Assembly: GCA_964473465.1 (NCBI GenBank)
Contig: CAYYPE010000007.1
Location: 1-64,000 of the forward strand
Direction of reading: 5' to 3'
Source: CALHRB01 sp964473465
Lineage (GTDB): Bacteria > Bacteroidota > Ignavibacteria > Kapaibacteriales > UBA2268
DNA: 64,000 bases
The translations under genes were made by a program, and so were the position numbers. Under the pieces are notes generated by a model, which searched no databases, was not told where the DNA came from, and saw only the letters and a list, made by a program, of their open reading frames with translations. Each line of letters starts with the position of its first letter. Position 1 is the first letter of the stretch. Below, one piece after another: positions 53,898 through 62,300 of the stretch.

Positions 53898-55004
53898 CTA
53901 TAATTGTTGTAGCATCTTTTTTGCTCTTGGTATCTGATTGCTATTAGGATACTCATCAACAAATTTTGCATAGGATTTTTTCGCTTCTTCCACTCTGCCA
54001 ATTCTTAAATATGATTCGGCAATCATAATTGTTGCATAATCTTTCTTGTATGAATCTCCAGATTTGATAACTTTTCTGAAATATTCAATTGCTTTGGTGT
54101 AATTCCCAAGCCCAAAGTAGCTCTCTCCAAGCCAATAATATGTTTTGAATTTCTCGGATGGATTCTTTTGTTTATTTTCGAGCTTTGTCAGCTCTTCTAC
54201 GGCACTCTGATAGTCTCTTTTCGTCAAAAAATCCATTGCCAGTTCAAATTCCTGAGATTTTGTAGTTTGCTGAATCTTTTTTTCCTTATCATTTAATTTG
54301 ATAGACTTGTTTTTCTCAGTTGGTTTTTCAGTACGAATTGAGATATTATTCTTTGTAATACCTTTTGTTTTGTTTTTTGTATGCTCTGAATTACTTTGTT
54401 TTACATTTTTTTCTTTATTGTTCGTGGTTAATGGTTCATTTTGCTCGTCAGGGTATAAATAAAAACCTGATTGATTATTTTCAATCTTGTTTTCTGCACT
54501 TTCGTTTTTATTCTCCCCATAAATACCTGTTACTGATTTCTGGTTAATATTGTCGAGTATAGATCTAATAGTTACTTTAATATCTTCGATATCGTTTTTG
54601 ATATTCTCAATATCTCTTTCGAGGAATGTTAGTTTATCAAGCATTTTGTCTTGCTGTTCGGTATAAATTTTCATTTGTTCCCTCAAAGAAGGAATTTTTC
54701 TCGTAGAATTTGTGGTTATTGGTTCATCATTTGTATTTTCATCTACTTTTTCATTTTGTTTTATTTTGTTGCTGCTCATTTTCTCGAACAATCTCTCAGC
54801 CTCTTGAATTTGTGAATTTTCTTCATTTTTAACTATTTCATTTTTCTTTTGTTCTGCTTTAGAATTTGTTACTGTCAATTTTTTCCCACTTCTGACGCTA
54901 TTTGGAGTTGAGCAGGAAAAAAACATCATACAAAATGCTATGGAGGTTAATATTAAGCATGATTTTAATATTATCCAGATATTATTATATAAATTTTTCG
55001 TCAT
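53898..55004 (-). CDS. TPR lipoprotein, YbgF/CpoB-like architecture
   Basis: This 368-residue protein has a hydrophobic signal (about 10-30) with lipobox MFFSC. A Lys/Glu/Asn-rich coiled-coil segment lies at about 105-150 (MKIYTEQQDKMLDKLTFLERDIENIKNDIEDI). A long low-complexity linker follows, then three C-terminal TPRs (about 250-368): AMDFLTKRDYQSAVEELTKL, YYWLGESYFGLGNYTKAIEYF, and IAESYLRIGRVEEAKKSYAKF. This order matches YbgF/CpoB, which acts with Tol-Pal at cell constriction, but no tol or pal genes are nearby. The role is therefore inferred from architecture only. Confidence 0.78.
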   Translation of the reverse strand: MTKNLYNNIWIILKSCLILTSIAFCMMFFSCSTPNSVRSGKKLTVTNSKAEQKKNEIVKNEENSQIQEAERLFEKMSSNKIKQNEKVDENTNDEPITTNSTRKIPSLREQMKIYTEQQDKMLDKLTFLERDIENIKNDIEDIKVTIRSILDNINQKSVTGIYGENKNESAENKIENNQSGFYLYPDEQNEPLTTNNKEKNVKQSNSEHTKNKTKGITKNNISIRTEKPTEKNKSIKLNDKEKKIQQTTKSQEFELAMDFLTKRDYQSAVEELTKLENKQKNPSEKFKTYYWLGESYFGLGNYTKAIEYFRKVIKSGDSYKKDYATIMIAESYLRIGRVEEAKKSYAKFVDEYPNSNQIPRAKKMLQQL

Positions 55005-55161
55005 ATTGCTTATTTTTAAAGTATTTACAAATATTTATCTTTACAAATACATCATATTACAATGTTCTTGCCAAAAAATTATTCCAATTATAATTTCTCA
55101 TTTTATCTCCAATTTATTTAAATTGCTTTTTTAAAACTTTTATTTGCTCTGATTCTTAGTA

Positions 55162-56277
55162 TTGAAAATACTTATATTTAACTGGCAGGATATTAAAAAC
55201 CCATTTGGTGGTGGAGCGGAAGTCCATCTTCACGAGATTTTTAAAAGAATTGCCCAGATGGGAAATGAAGTCTGGCTATACTGCTGTAAGACACCTGAGC
55301 TTCCTTCTTACGAAGAAATTGATGGTATTAAAATTTTAAGGCACGGTGATCGAAACACTTTTAATTTTACTGTAAAATCAGCTTACAGAAACAGATTCTC
55401 AAATGAGAAGTTCGACATTGTCATAGATGACATTAACAAAATTCCATTCTATACTCCATTATTCGTTAAAGAACCGTTACTTGCCATTAGCCATCACTTT
55501 TTTGGAAAAAGTATATTCCGAGAAACTAATCCCCTTAGTGCTTCTTATGTTTATTTGGCTGAAAAACTAATGGATTTCATCTATAAAAAAACTCAATTTG
55601 CAGTTGTTTCCCAAAGCACATTAGATGAATTCATATCGAGAGGTTATAATCCAAAAAACTTCTCAATTGTTCAAAATGCAATTACGCAAGAAAACTTTCC
55701 GATGAAGGTTGGTTATAAATCTGAATTTCCAACTATAGCCTATTTTGGTAGATTAAAAAAATATAAAAGCATTGACCACCTGCTTTTTGCTTTTGCAAGG
55801 GTCTCCAAAAATATTCCAGATGCCAGACTGAATATACTCGGCAAAGGAGACTTTCTTCCCTCGCTGCAAAAATTAGCTTTTGAATTAAATATTTATGATA
55901 AGACAAAATTCTTTGGATTTGTTACCGAAACAGAAAAAATTGAACTTCTCAGTTCTGCATGGGTAGTTGTTAATACCTCCATGAAGGAAGGCTGGGGCAT
56001 AACAAACATTGAAGCCAATGCTTGCGGAACACCTGTCATTTCTGCAAATGTTCCGGGATTGAAAGACTCAGTAAGCGAGGGACTTTCAGGTTTATTATAT
56101 GAATATGGAAACATAACTCAACTGTCTTCTTTAATTGAATCAATTCTAAAAGACCAACGATTAAGACAAAATTTATTCGAAGGCTCAATTCAATGGGCAA
56201 GCAAATTTTCATGGGATAATTCGGCTAATCTGATGTTTGAGAGGTGCAAAGAAGTTATTGAACTTACAAAAAAATAA
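55162..56277 (+). CDS. Glycosyltransferase family 4
   Basis: This 371-residue GT-B enzyme starts at TTG 55162: an in-frame TGA lies only five codons upstream and no ATG fits. It has the N-terminal acceptor site FGGGAEVHLHEIFKRI and the C-terminal donor site IAYFGRLKKYKSIDHLLFAFA, then KEGWGITNIEANACGTPVISANVPGL with the catalytic EX7E-type glutamate. It transfers a sugar from a nucleotide donor; the acceptor is unknown. It stands alone, without other polysaccharide genes. Confidence 0.9.
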   Translation: MKILIFNWQDIKNPFGGGAEVHLHEIFKRIAQMGNEVWLYCCKTPELPSYEEIDGIKILRHGDRNTFNFTVKSAYRNRFSNEKFDIVIDDINKIPFYTPLFVKEPLLAISHHFFGKSIFRETNPLSASYVYLAEKLMDFIYKKTQFAVVSQSTLDEFISRGYNPKNFSIVQNAITQENFPMKVGYKSEFPTIAYFGRLKKYKSIDHLLFAFARVSKNIPDARLNILGKGDFLPSLQKLAFELNIYDKTKFFGFVTETEKIELLSSAWVVVNTSMKEGWGITNIEANACGTPVISANVPGLKDSVSEGLSGLLYEYGNITQLSSLIESILKDQRLRQNLFEGSIQWASKFSWDNSANLMFERCKEVIELTKK

Positions 56278-56283
56278 ATTTAT

Positions 56284-56476
56284 TAAAATATATAACAACC
56301 TTGGGAAGTGTGTAATGTCCGCCGGTGAAGGGGGAGGGACACACCCCTTATTCCCCTCTCGAGAGGGGAAAATAAGGATTGATGTTTCGGGTTTGCCTGC
56401 GGGGCTTTATTTTGTCCGTCTTGGTGATTGGGTGGGGCGGTTTTTGAAAAGTGGATTGTTAATAATTATAAAATAA
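56284..56476 (+). pseudogene. Orphan T9SS sorting-domain fragment with inserted GC-rich palindrome
   Basis: The frame reads FIKIYNNLGKCVMSAGEGGG, then a Pro/Arg/Gly-rich insert, then IRIDVSGLPAGLYFVRLGDW and RFLKSG up to a stop at 56476. The two flanks are the start and end of a type-A sorting domain. The insert at the usual loop (GEGGGTHPLFPSREGK) has base composition unlike its neighbours and contains a long palindrome. No passenger domain or signal peptide precedes it; the upstream glycosyltransferase is in another frame and stops at 56277. It is probably the residue of a larger deleted gene. Confidence 0.65.
56347..56378. repeat. GC-rich palindromic hairpin element
   Basis: TTCCCCTCTCGAGAGGGGAA (56351-56370) is a perfect 20-base palindrome. 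The symmetry extends to CCTTATT / AATAAGG with one extra A. It is far more GC-rich than the surroundings and sits in frame inside a sorting-domain coding region, as expected of an inserted repetitive element. I find no second copy in this window. Confidence 0.6.
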
Positions 56477-56477
56477 A

Positions 56478-56513
56478 AGATGTGCCACATTCTTGGTTGA
56501 ATGTGGCACATCT
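56478..56513 (-). terminator. Terminator of the peroxiredoxin gene (15-bp perfect stem)
   Basis: AGATGTGCCACATTC (56478-56492) and its exact complement (56499-56513) flank a 6-base loop. On the minus strand it is followed by TTTTATTTTATAATT, so it terminates the peroxiredoxin transcript. Confidence 0.8.
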
Positions 56514-56563
56514 AAACTGTCTAATTACTTGCGATTATGCTAACTAACAAAGCCTTTGCTCAA

Positions 56564-57223
56564 TTATTCACTCTTGTCGTTTAAATCTTTATAGCAGAAC
56601 CACCAGTCATAGTTTTTGTATTTGCTTTGTTTGTATTTCGCAGCTTTAATATCCGAAGCAGGTGGCACTATAACATTATCTCCAATAAGTTCATTATTGG
56701 GCCAGTTGGCTGGCATTGCAGCATGATTGTTGTCAGCAATCTGAATAGCTTTTACCATTCTCAGTAATTCATCAAAATTACGACCAAGTTCCTGTGGATA
56801 ATATAATATTGCTCTGATTTTACCAGTCGGATCAACTAAAAACACAGCACGAACTGTATTTGTTCCCTTGCCGGGATGAATAAAACCAAGGCGTTTTGCC
56901 AGATCACCATTATCAGCAATGATCGGGAACTGGATTTCTGTGTTAAGATTATCTTTTATCCAGTCAACCCACTTAATATGTGAATAAACCTGATCAATTG
57001 AAAGTCCTATCAGCTCAGTATTTAATTGCTTAAAATCATCATATCTTTTTTGAAAGGCATAAAACTCAGTTGTGCAAACAGGTGTAAAATCCGCCGGATG
57101 GCTGAAAAGAATAAACCATTTTCCCTGAAAATCTTTTGGAATAACCATTTTTCCGTGGGTTGTTTGAACTTCAACCTCGGGAAACATATCGCCAATTAAT
57201 GGCATTGAACCAAATTGTTCCAT
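56564..57223 (-). CDS. Peroxiredoxin, Prx6/archaeal AhpC type
   Basis: This 219-residue thiol peroxidase has the peroxidatic Cys50 in FSHPADFTPVCTTE, the SIDQVYSHIKWVDWI helix, the NTVRAVFLVDPTGKIRAI segment and a long C-terminal arm with a second Cys (Cys210 in DWWFCYKD). This length and arm match the Prx6-like enzymes common in archaea and anaerobes. It reduces H2O2 and organic peroxides. It is the third gene of the perR-dps-prx set and is preceded by a GGGGG purine-rich site. Confidence 0.93.
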   Translation of the reverse strand: MEQFGSMPLIGDMFPEVEVQTTHGKMVIPKDFQGKWFILFSHPADFTPVCTTEFYAFQKRYDDFKQLNTELIGLSIDQVYSHIKWVDWIKDNLNTEIQFPIIADNGDLAKRLGFIHPGKGTNTVRAVFLVDPTGKIRAILYYPQELGRNFDELLRMVKAIQIADNNHAAMPANWPNNELIGDNVIVPPASDIKAAKYKQSKYKNYDWWFCYKDLNDKSE

Positions 57224-57276
57224 AAAATAACCCCCTATAAATGTTAAAAATAATGTTAATATTATTGTTGATTAAA

Positions 57277-57750
57277 TTAGTTGTTTAAATAAGCAGAAAA
57301 CATCCATACAAGTTTTTCTTGTTCACGGATATAATCGGACATTAATGCATTTGTGCCTTCGTCGCCGGCTTCATCGGATAAATCTAAAATTTCTCTTTGC
57401 AAAACGAGTAGTTTTTTGAAGCTGTCAAGAATTGATTCTACGCAAGCCTTGCCGTCAAAAACATTAACTGCCGGTTCGATCTGAGAATGTTTCAGATATT
57501 CATTAAAACTGTGATATGGAATATGGCTTAAGGTTAGCAACCTTTCCGCAATCTCATCAATTTTAAGTTGAATATTGTTATAAAGTTCTTCAAATTTCAA
57601 ATGTAATTCGAAAAATTTATCTCCTTTAATGTTCCAATGAAAGCCACGTAGGTTCTGATAAAACACCTGGTAGTTTGCCAGTAGCAAGTTCAATTTTTCA
57701 GCTAATTTCTTTGATTTTTTAATATCAAGTCCAATTCGATCTGTTGTCAT
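57277..57750 (-). CDS. dps: Dps-family ferritin-like DNA-protection protein
   Basis: This 157-residue protein has the inter-subunit ferroxidase residues with exact Dps spacing: His38 and His50 (RGFHWNIKGDKFFELH), Asp65 and Glu69 (LKIDEIAER). It oxidises Fe(II) with H2O2 and stores iron in a 12-mer. A perfect GGAGG site precedes ATG 57750. It lies between the PerR-like regulator and peroxiredoxin genes on one strand. Confidence 0.94.
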   Translation of the reverse strand: MTTDRIGLDIKKSKKLAEKLNLLLANYQVFYQNLRGFHWNIKGDKFFELHLKFEELYNNIQLKIDEIAERLLTLSHIPYHSFNEYLKHSQIEPAVNVFDGKACVESILDSFKKLLVLQREILDLSDEAGDEGTNALMSDYIREQEKLVWMFSAYLNN

Positions 57751-57774
57751 AAATACCTCCTATTAAATGAATTG

Positions 57775-58188
57775 TTATTTGAAATCTCCAATAAGTTGAA
57801 GATTTATTTCTTTTAGTTCAAAATTATCAATTTTTTTGTTTTTAAAATAATTTTCAATCATGTTTTTTAAATCGTTATCATAATAATCTTCAAGTTTGTT
57901 CTGCTCAGGATTATATAAGTGATAATGATTAGTTATTATTGCATCATATCTGAGATAATCGCAATCTGTCTTGATTATTTTGACAAGTCCGACATCTTTG
58001 AATGAATCTAATGTTTTGTAAACAGTCGCCAAAGAAATTGTCGGATACTGTTTAACAATTATTTTGTAAAGTTCCTCGGCAGATGGATGAGTTTTGGTCT
58101 TCAGAAGTGTATCTAAAACAGCTATCCTTTGATGAGTAGCCTTTAACCCATAATTGTTTAATTTTTCTATTAAATCTTTCTTTTTCAT
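57775..58188 (-). CDS. perR: PerR-type Fur-family regulator lacking the structural zinc CxxC
   Basis: This 137-residue protein has the Fur winged helix (LKATHQRIAVLDTLL, TISLATVYKTLDSF). Its regulatory metal ligands align with Bacillus subtilis PerR at a constant offset of three: His34, Asp82, His88, His90 and Asp101. The Asp at the last position is the PerR-type residue. The two CxxC pairs that hold structural zinc are absent (YNPEQNKLED replaces the first). It probably represses the dps and prx genes that follow and responds to peroxide by oxidation of the metal-site histidines. Operation without the zinc site is the unusual feature. Confidence 0.85.
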   Translation of the reverse strand: MKKKDLIEKLNNYGLKATHQRIAVLDTLLKTKTHPSAEELYKIIVKQYPTISLATVYKTLDSFKDVGLVKIIKTDCDYLRYDAIITNHYHLYNPEQNKLEDYYDNDLKNMIENYFKNKKIDNFELKEINLQLIGDFK

Positions 58189-58215
58189 AATCTAAATTAA
58201 TATTATTTAATAACG

Positions 58216-58231
58216 ATTATTATCTAATAAT
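58216..58231. promoter_or_regulatory. Candidate PerR/Fur-like operator
   Basis: ATTATTA TC TAATAAT is a 7-2-7 palindrome 28 bases upstream of the perR start. It resembles the AT-rich PerR box but the spacer is two bases instead of one. The AT-rich background makes chance symmetry possible. Confidence 0.35.
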
Positions 58232-58287
58232 TATTTTAAATAATTTTTTAAAAAAATTTTCAACGTTAATTTATTTATGAAAAATTT

Positions 58288-58605
58288 TTAGCTTGTTAAT
58301 TTTAGACCGATAATACCAACTATTATGAGAAAAAAGGAGAGGAGCCTGAAAATATCAGCCGAGTCCTTGAAGAGGAGAATTCCAATTATGAAAGTTCCTC
58401 CGGCACCGATTCCAGTCCAGATGGCATAAGCAGTTCCAATGGGAATTTCTTTTTGAGCCAGCCAAAGAAAGAACCCACTCAATGCCATTGAAATAATGGC
58501 AAGAGTGAGTCCCCAAAATTTGTTCGATGATTGAGTTGAGAGTTTAAAGCCAAGAGGCCAACCTATCTCAAAAATTCCGGCTATTAGTAAATAAATCCAT
58601 GCCAT
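58288..58605 (-). CDS. Small multidrug resistance transporter, SugE/Gdx (guanidinium exporter) type
   Basis: This 105-residue protein has four transmembrane helices. It has the essential Glu13 in AGIFEIGWPLGFK, the conserved IPIGTAYAIWTGIGAGGTFIIGILLF, and ends with IVGIIGLKLTS. The sequence is closer to SugE/Gdx than to EmrE. It follows the superoxide dismutase gene by 15 bases and has no guanidine riboswitch in that short gap. Gdx proteins export guanidinium; other SMRs export quaternary ammonium compounds. Confidence 0.9.
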   Translation of the reverse strand: MAWIYLLIAGIFEIGWPLGFKLSTQSSNKFWGLTLAIISMALSGFFLWLAQKEIPIGTAYAIWTGIGAGGTFIIGILLFKDSADIFRLLSFFLIIVGIIGLKLTS

Positions 58606-58620
58606 TGTTGATTTATGATA

Positions 58621-59328
58621 TTATATATTACTCTCAACAAATTTCCAGTTGACCACATTCCACCATGAATTGATATAGTCAGCTCTTTTATTTTGATATT
58701 TAAGGTAATATGCATGTTCCCAGACATCACAAGCAAGAATTGGAATGGCATTCCAAGGGGATAGGTTTTCATGCTTTTCCGATTGATAAATCATAAGAGT
58801 TCCATTTGGCAACTTGCCAAGCAAAGCCCAGCCACTTCCCTCAACTGCCCTTGCAGCAGCAGAAAATTGTTCCTTGAAAGCTTTATAATTACCAAATGAT
58901 TTATTTATTGCCTCCATAACTTTTTGAGGGGGCTCCCCACCACCATTTGGTGTCATTGATTTCCAATATAGAGTATGAAGAACATGTCCTGCTCCGTGGA
59001 AAGAGGACTTTTTCACCCAGTAATCAATTATTGAATAATCTTCCTTAAATCTTGCCTTTGCAAGCTCTTCGAGAGCTTTGTTCAAACCCTGCACATAGGC
59101 ATTATGATGTTTGCTGTGGTGAATTTCCAATGTCTTTGCATCAATATATGGTTCCAATGCATCATAAGGATAATCTAATTTTGGCAGCTCAGCAAGAGTT
59201 ATATTTTCTGGTGCCATCCCGGTCTGTTGCTGTGATAACGCTTCACTTCCAAACAACACAGAACCAAGAGCAGCAGTTGTTCCCAATACCGAGGTTGTTT
59301 TAATAAAATCTCTTCTATCTTTTTTCAT
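58621..59328 (-). CDS. sodA: Exported Fe/Mn superoxide dismutase with Tat-like signal
   Basis: The start at ATG 59328 (AAGGAAAG just upstream) gives a 235-residue protein. It begins with a twin-arginine signal (KKDRRDFIKTTSVLG) and a hydrophobic stretch ending near ALSQ. The mature enzyme has the metal-ligand His in EIHHSKHHNAYVQGLN, a second His in SFHGAGHVLHTLYW, and the Asp and His in CDVWEHAYYLKYQN. It dismutates superoxide, here in the periplasm or outside. Tat export fits an enzyme folded with its metal in the cytoplasm. It joins the SMR gene in a two-gene unit near perR-dps-prx. Confidence 0.92.
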   Translation of the reverse strand: MKKDRRDFIKTTSVLGTTAALGSVLFGSEALSQQQTGMAPENITLAELPKLDYPYDALEPYIDAKTLEIHHSKHHNAYVQGLNKALEELAKARFKEDYSIIDYWVKKSSFHGAGHVLHTLYWKSMTPNGGGEPPQKVMEAINKSFGNYKAFKEQFSAAARAVEGSGWALLGKLPNGTLMIYQSEKHENLSPWNAIPILACDVWEHAYYLKYQNKRADYINSWWNVVNWKFVESNI

Positions 59329-59380
59329 ATCTTTCCTTAAAAAAATTATCAATAATGTAAAGATAAATTATGAAAAAAGA

Positions 59381-62300
59381 CTATTTAATCAAAATCATAC
59401 TTTTTACTGACGTGAAACTTCCTGACTCCAGAATATAAAAATATAGCCCAGAATTTAAATCTTCAGAATTTAAAAGATATGAATATTGCCTCGGTTCCAT
59501 ATTATTTGAGTTGATTAACTCTTTAATATATTTTCCTTTGGAATCATATAATTTTAACCTTACTGAAGTTTTTTCCTGCAAAACAAAGTCAATTCTGGTA
59601 TAATAAGTCCATGGATTGGGAGTATTCTGAAACAGATTGGGTAAATGCGAAGAATAATTAAAATACGTAAGGTTGCACTCTCCAATAGTTTTAAACGACC
59701 CGTCCGAAGGCTGAGGATGTATATCAATAAACATAATTGAATCAGTATTGAAGTCTCTTGATTGAACAAACAGAGAAGTAATGATTGTATCAGGCACAAC
59801 CACAAGGAAATCCGATGATGCTATTAAACCAGCTTTTAATGAATCAACATTCTTGAATCTGTAAGTGATTTTTCCCTGTTGAGCAAAATTGCTGAACTCT
59901 CCATTTATATGAGATTGTGAACCTAAATATTTCAGTGCATATTTATTGTAATTCAAATCAATTTCGAAACTGAATTTTTCCAACCAATACCATTTTCCCC
60001 CGATGAATGCTGAAATATCTTTTTCAAAATAAACAGGTATATTAATTGTATCTCCCAGAGTAGCAGTAATTGTGTCGGGAATTGTAAAATTAGTGGAAAA
60101 ATCAGAAATAAAGCTAAAATAAGGTGCATATCCAATACCTTTAATAACGGTTGTATCCATAAAATCACATGGAAAACTTGTAAAAGCCATCACTTTTTCA
60201 TCGAAATCCTGCTTTCTCCTTGGACAGAAACTAATAAATACCTTTGCTGTATCACCTCTTTCGAATGTTTGATTGAGTGGTGGTTCGGACGATATTATTT
60301 TTACATCTTTTGGTAAATTTAGTATTGATTCGAGACTAATAGGTATATCGCCAGTATTCAAAATGTATAGGGTATCATATTTGCAATCAAGAACCTGAAC
60401 GCTATCGAAATCAATCGTGTTAAGAATCTTATATTCTGGTTCTAATATCACAACCACAGCATCATCAAATTCGGTTATCAAATTATATAATATGAGTTCT
60501 TCTGTGTCGAACATGGCACTGTCAATTTTCAAAGCAAAAGTATCACGTTTATTAGTTAATGGAACAAATTTGGCATATAAAATTGGTTTTATAGAATCTA
60601 CCTTGCAGAAATTCTTCATCAAAACCTCAGTTCCATAAAATTGAGAATTCACTTTGCTGATTTTTGGGATATGAGGTTTACAGGTATCTAATAAATAAGG
60701 CGAAAATGAGCCTATATATTTAAGTTTCGTTGTATCATATCCCAATCTCAAATTAACATCAATCACATCTGCTGGAATTTCTCGTGAGGAATAAATAGGT
60801 ATTATCAAAGTATCACAGGTTATCACTCTGAAGGTATCAGTCTCATTTCTGTGATTGTCAAAATTCAAAGCTAAACCAAAGGCAGGTGCAAATCCTGAAC
60901 CATAAAGAAAAACAGTTGTGTCGGTCATTGGACATGGCTGACTAAAATATATTTTCATCTTTGCACTATAATTCCTGACTGCTCTGGGTTTGAAGTTCAA
61001 TTTTAACTGAAGGACATTATTGGTATCTATAACAAATGGAGCTGGGTTACCGAGTGTATCTGAATAGTAAAATACCCTTTCATTTGGCATAAAAGTTATC
61101 GAATCTATTCTTAAACTACTTCTATCAGGATTGACATCATAATCAGGGATTAAAATATTCACATATTGAGGCACTGAAAAAGTATCGACCCTTGTTGGTG
61201 GGAATATTGCATACTCAGGATCGGGCATCATCAACAAAGCTCGCTTCCCAACAAGGAATGTCTCATATTTGCCGTTCCACCCAGAGCCGCTCGCCTTAAG
61301 ATTGATTCTTGCCGCATTATCTACATACTGCGGTAATGATGGTGTTCTTGGACAATATATTATCCTTAATGTATCGAATGATTTCGGTGGAATTGAATAG
61401 GGAGTTATTCCGTTAGGAGAATAAAACGAATTCCATGTGAAAAATTCGGGTGTCCCATTGATAATACCAGTAGAATCAATCCAGACGCTATCAACCCTCA
61501 TCGGAAACACGAGAGACTGATTTATTAATGGTATTTCTCTTGTCCTGCAGTCACAAGGTCTGACAAAACCATAGCTAATAACAGAAATCGGAGCTTCAAG
61601 TGGGACTATTATTCCTTTACCTTTGAGCTGTCCGCTTGATTTTACTTCGCAAGGTAAACTCGAAAAAACCTGTAAGCTACCATTGTAGTCTTTTGCTTCA
61701 GTAGGTTTAAAGTCAACAATTGCCATTATAGTATCCCTTTGGTTGAGCCATTTATTTATCTTTGATACTGGATAAATCAGCTCATATCCCTCAGAGGTTA
61801 TAATGCTGTCAATTTTCACTGGAAATGGTGAAATATTTTCGATTAAAACAGTATCCCTCTTTTTATCACCCACTTCGAGAGTTCCGAAAATTTTAAGCTC
61901 TGTAACTGAAATTTTTGGTGAAATAGAAGAACCGAATAATACACCTGCCCACTGTTCAGCATCGCTTGTTTCATATCTTAAATAAGCTCTGTCGGCATAA
62001 TCCTGCAAAACATCACCGGGAGTATATCTAAATATAAATTTATAACTTTCATTGGGCTTTAGAATCAAATTATCTGGGAGAACACCGGGGGAAACAAGTG
62101 AAAACCTTCCAGAAGGGTCATCGAGCTGGAATTTTGAAAGTATTTGATCAGAACCGGAGGAATTTATTATTTTCAGGCTATCATCTCTGAATGAGCAGCC
62201 AACAACATTCAATACCTGCATCAAAGGAGGTTCAAATCTGAATCTTTCATATACCCCTCTTACTCTTAATTTGACACAACCTGATGTATTACACTTTGTT

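Noticed and set aside
56237..56476. A glycosyltransferase fused to the T9SS tail by frameshifting
   Set aside because: The two frames differ, the glycosyltransferase is cytosolic without a signal peptide, and it stops normally at 56277; no slippery site is evident.
58606..58620. Guanidine riboswitch before the SMR gene
   Set aside because: Only 15 bases separate it from sodA, too short for any known guanidine riboswitch.
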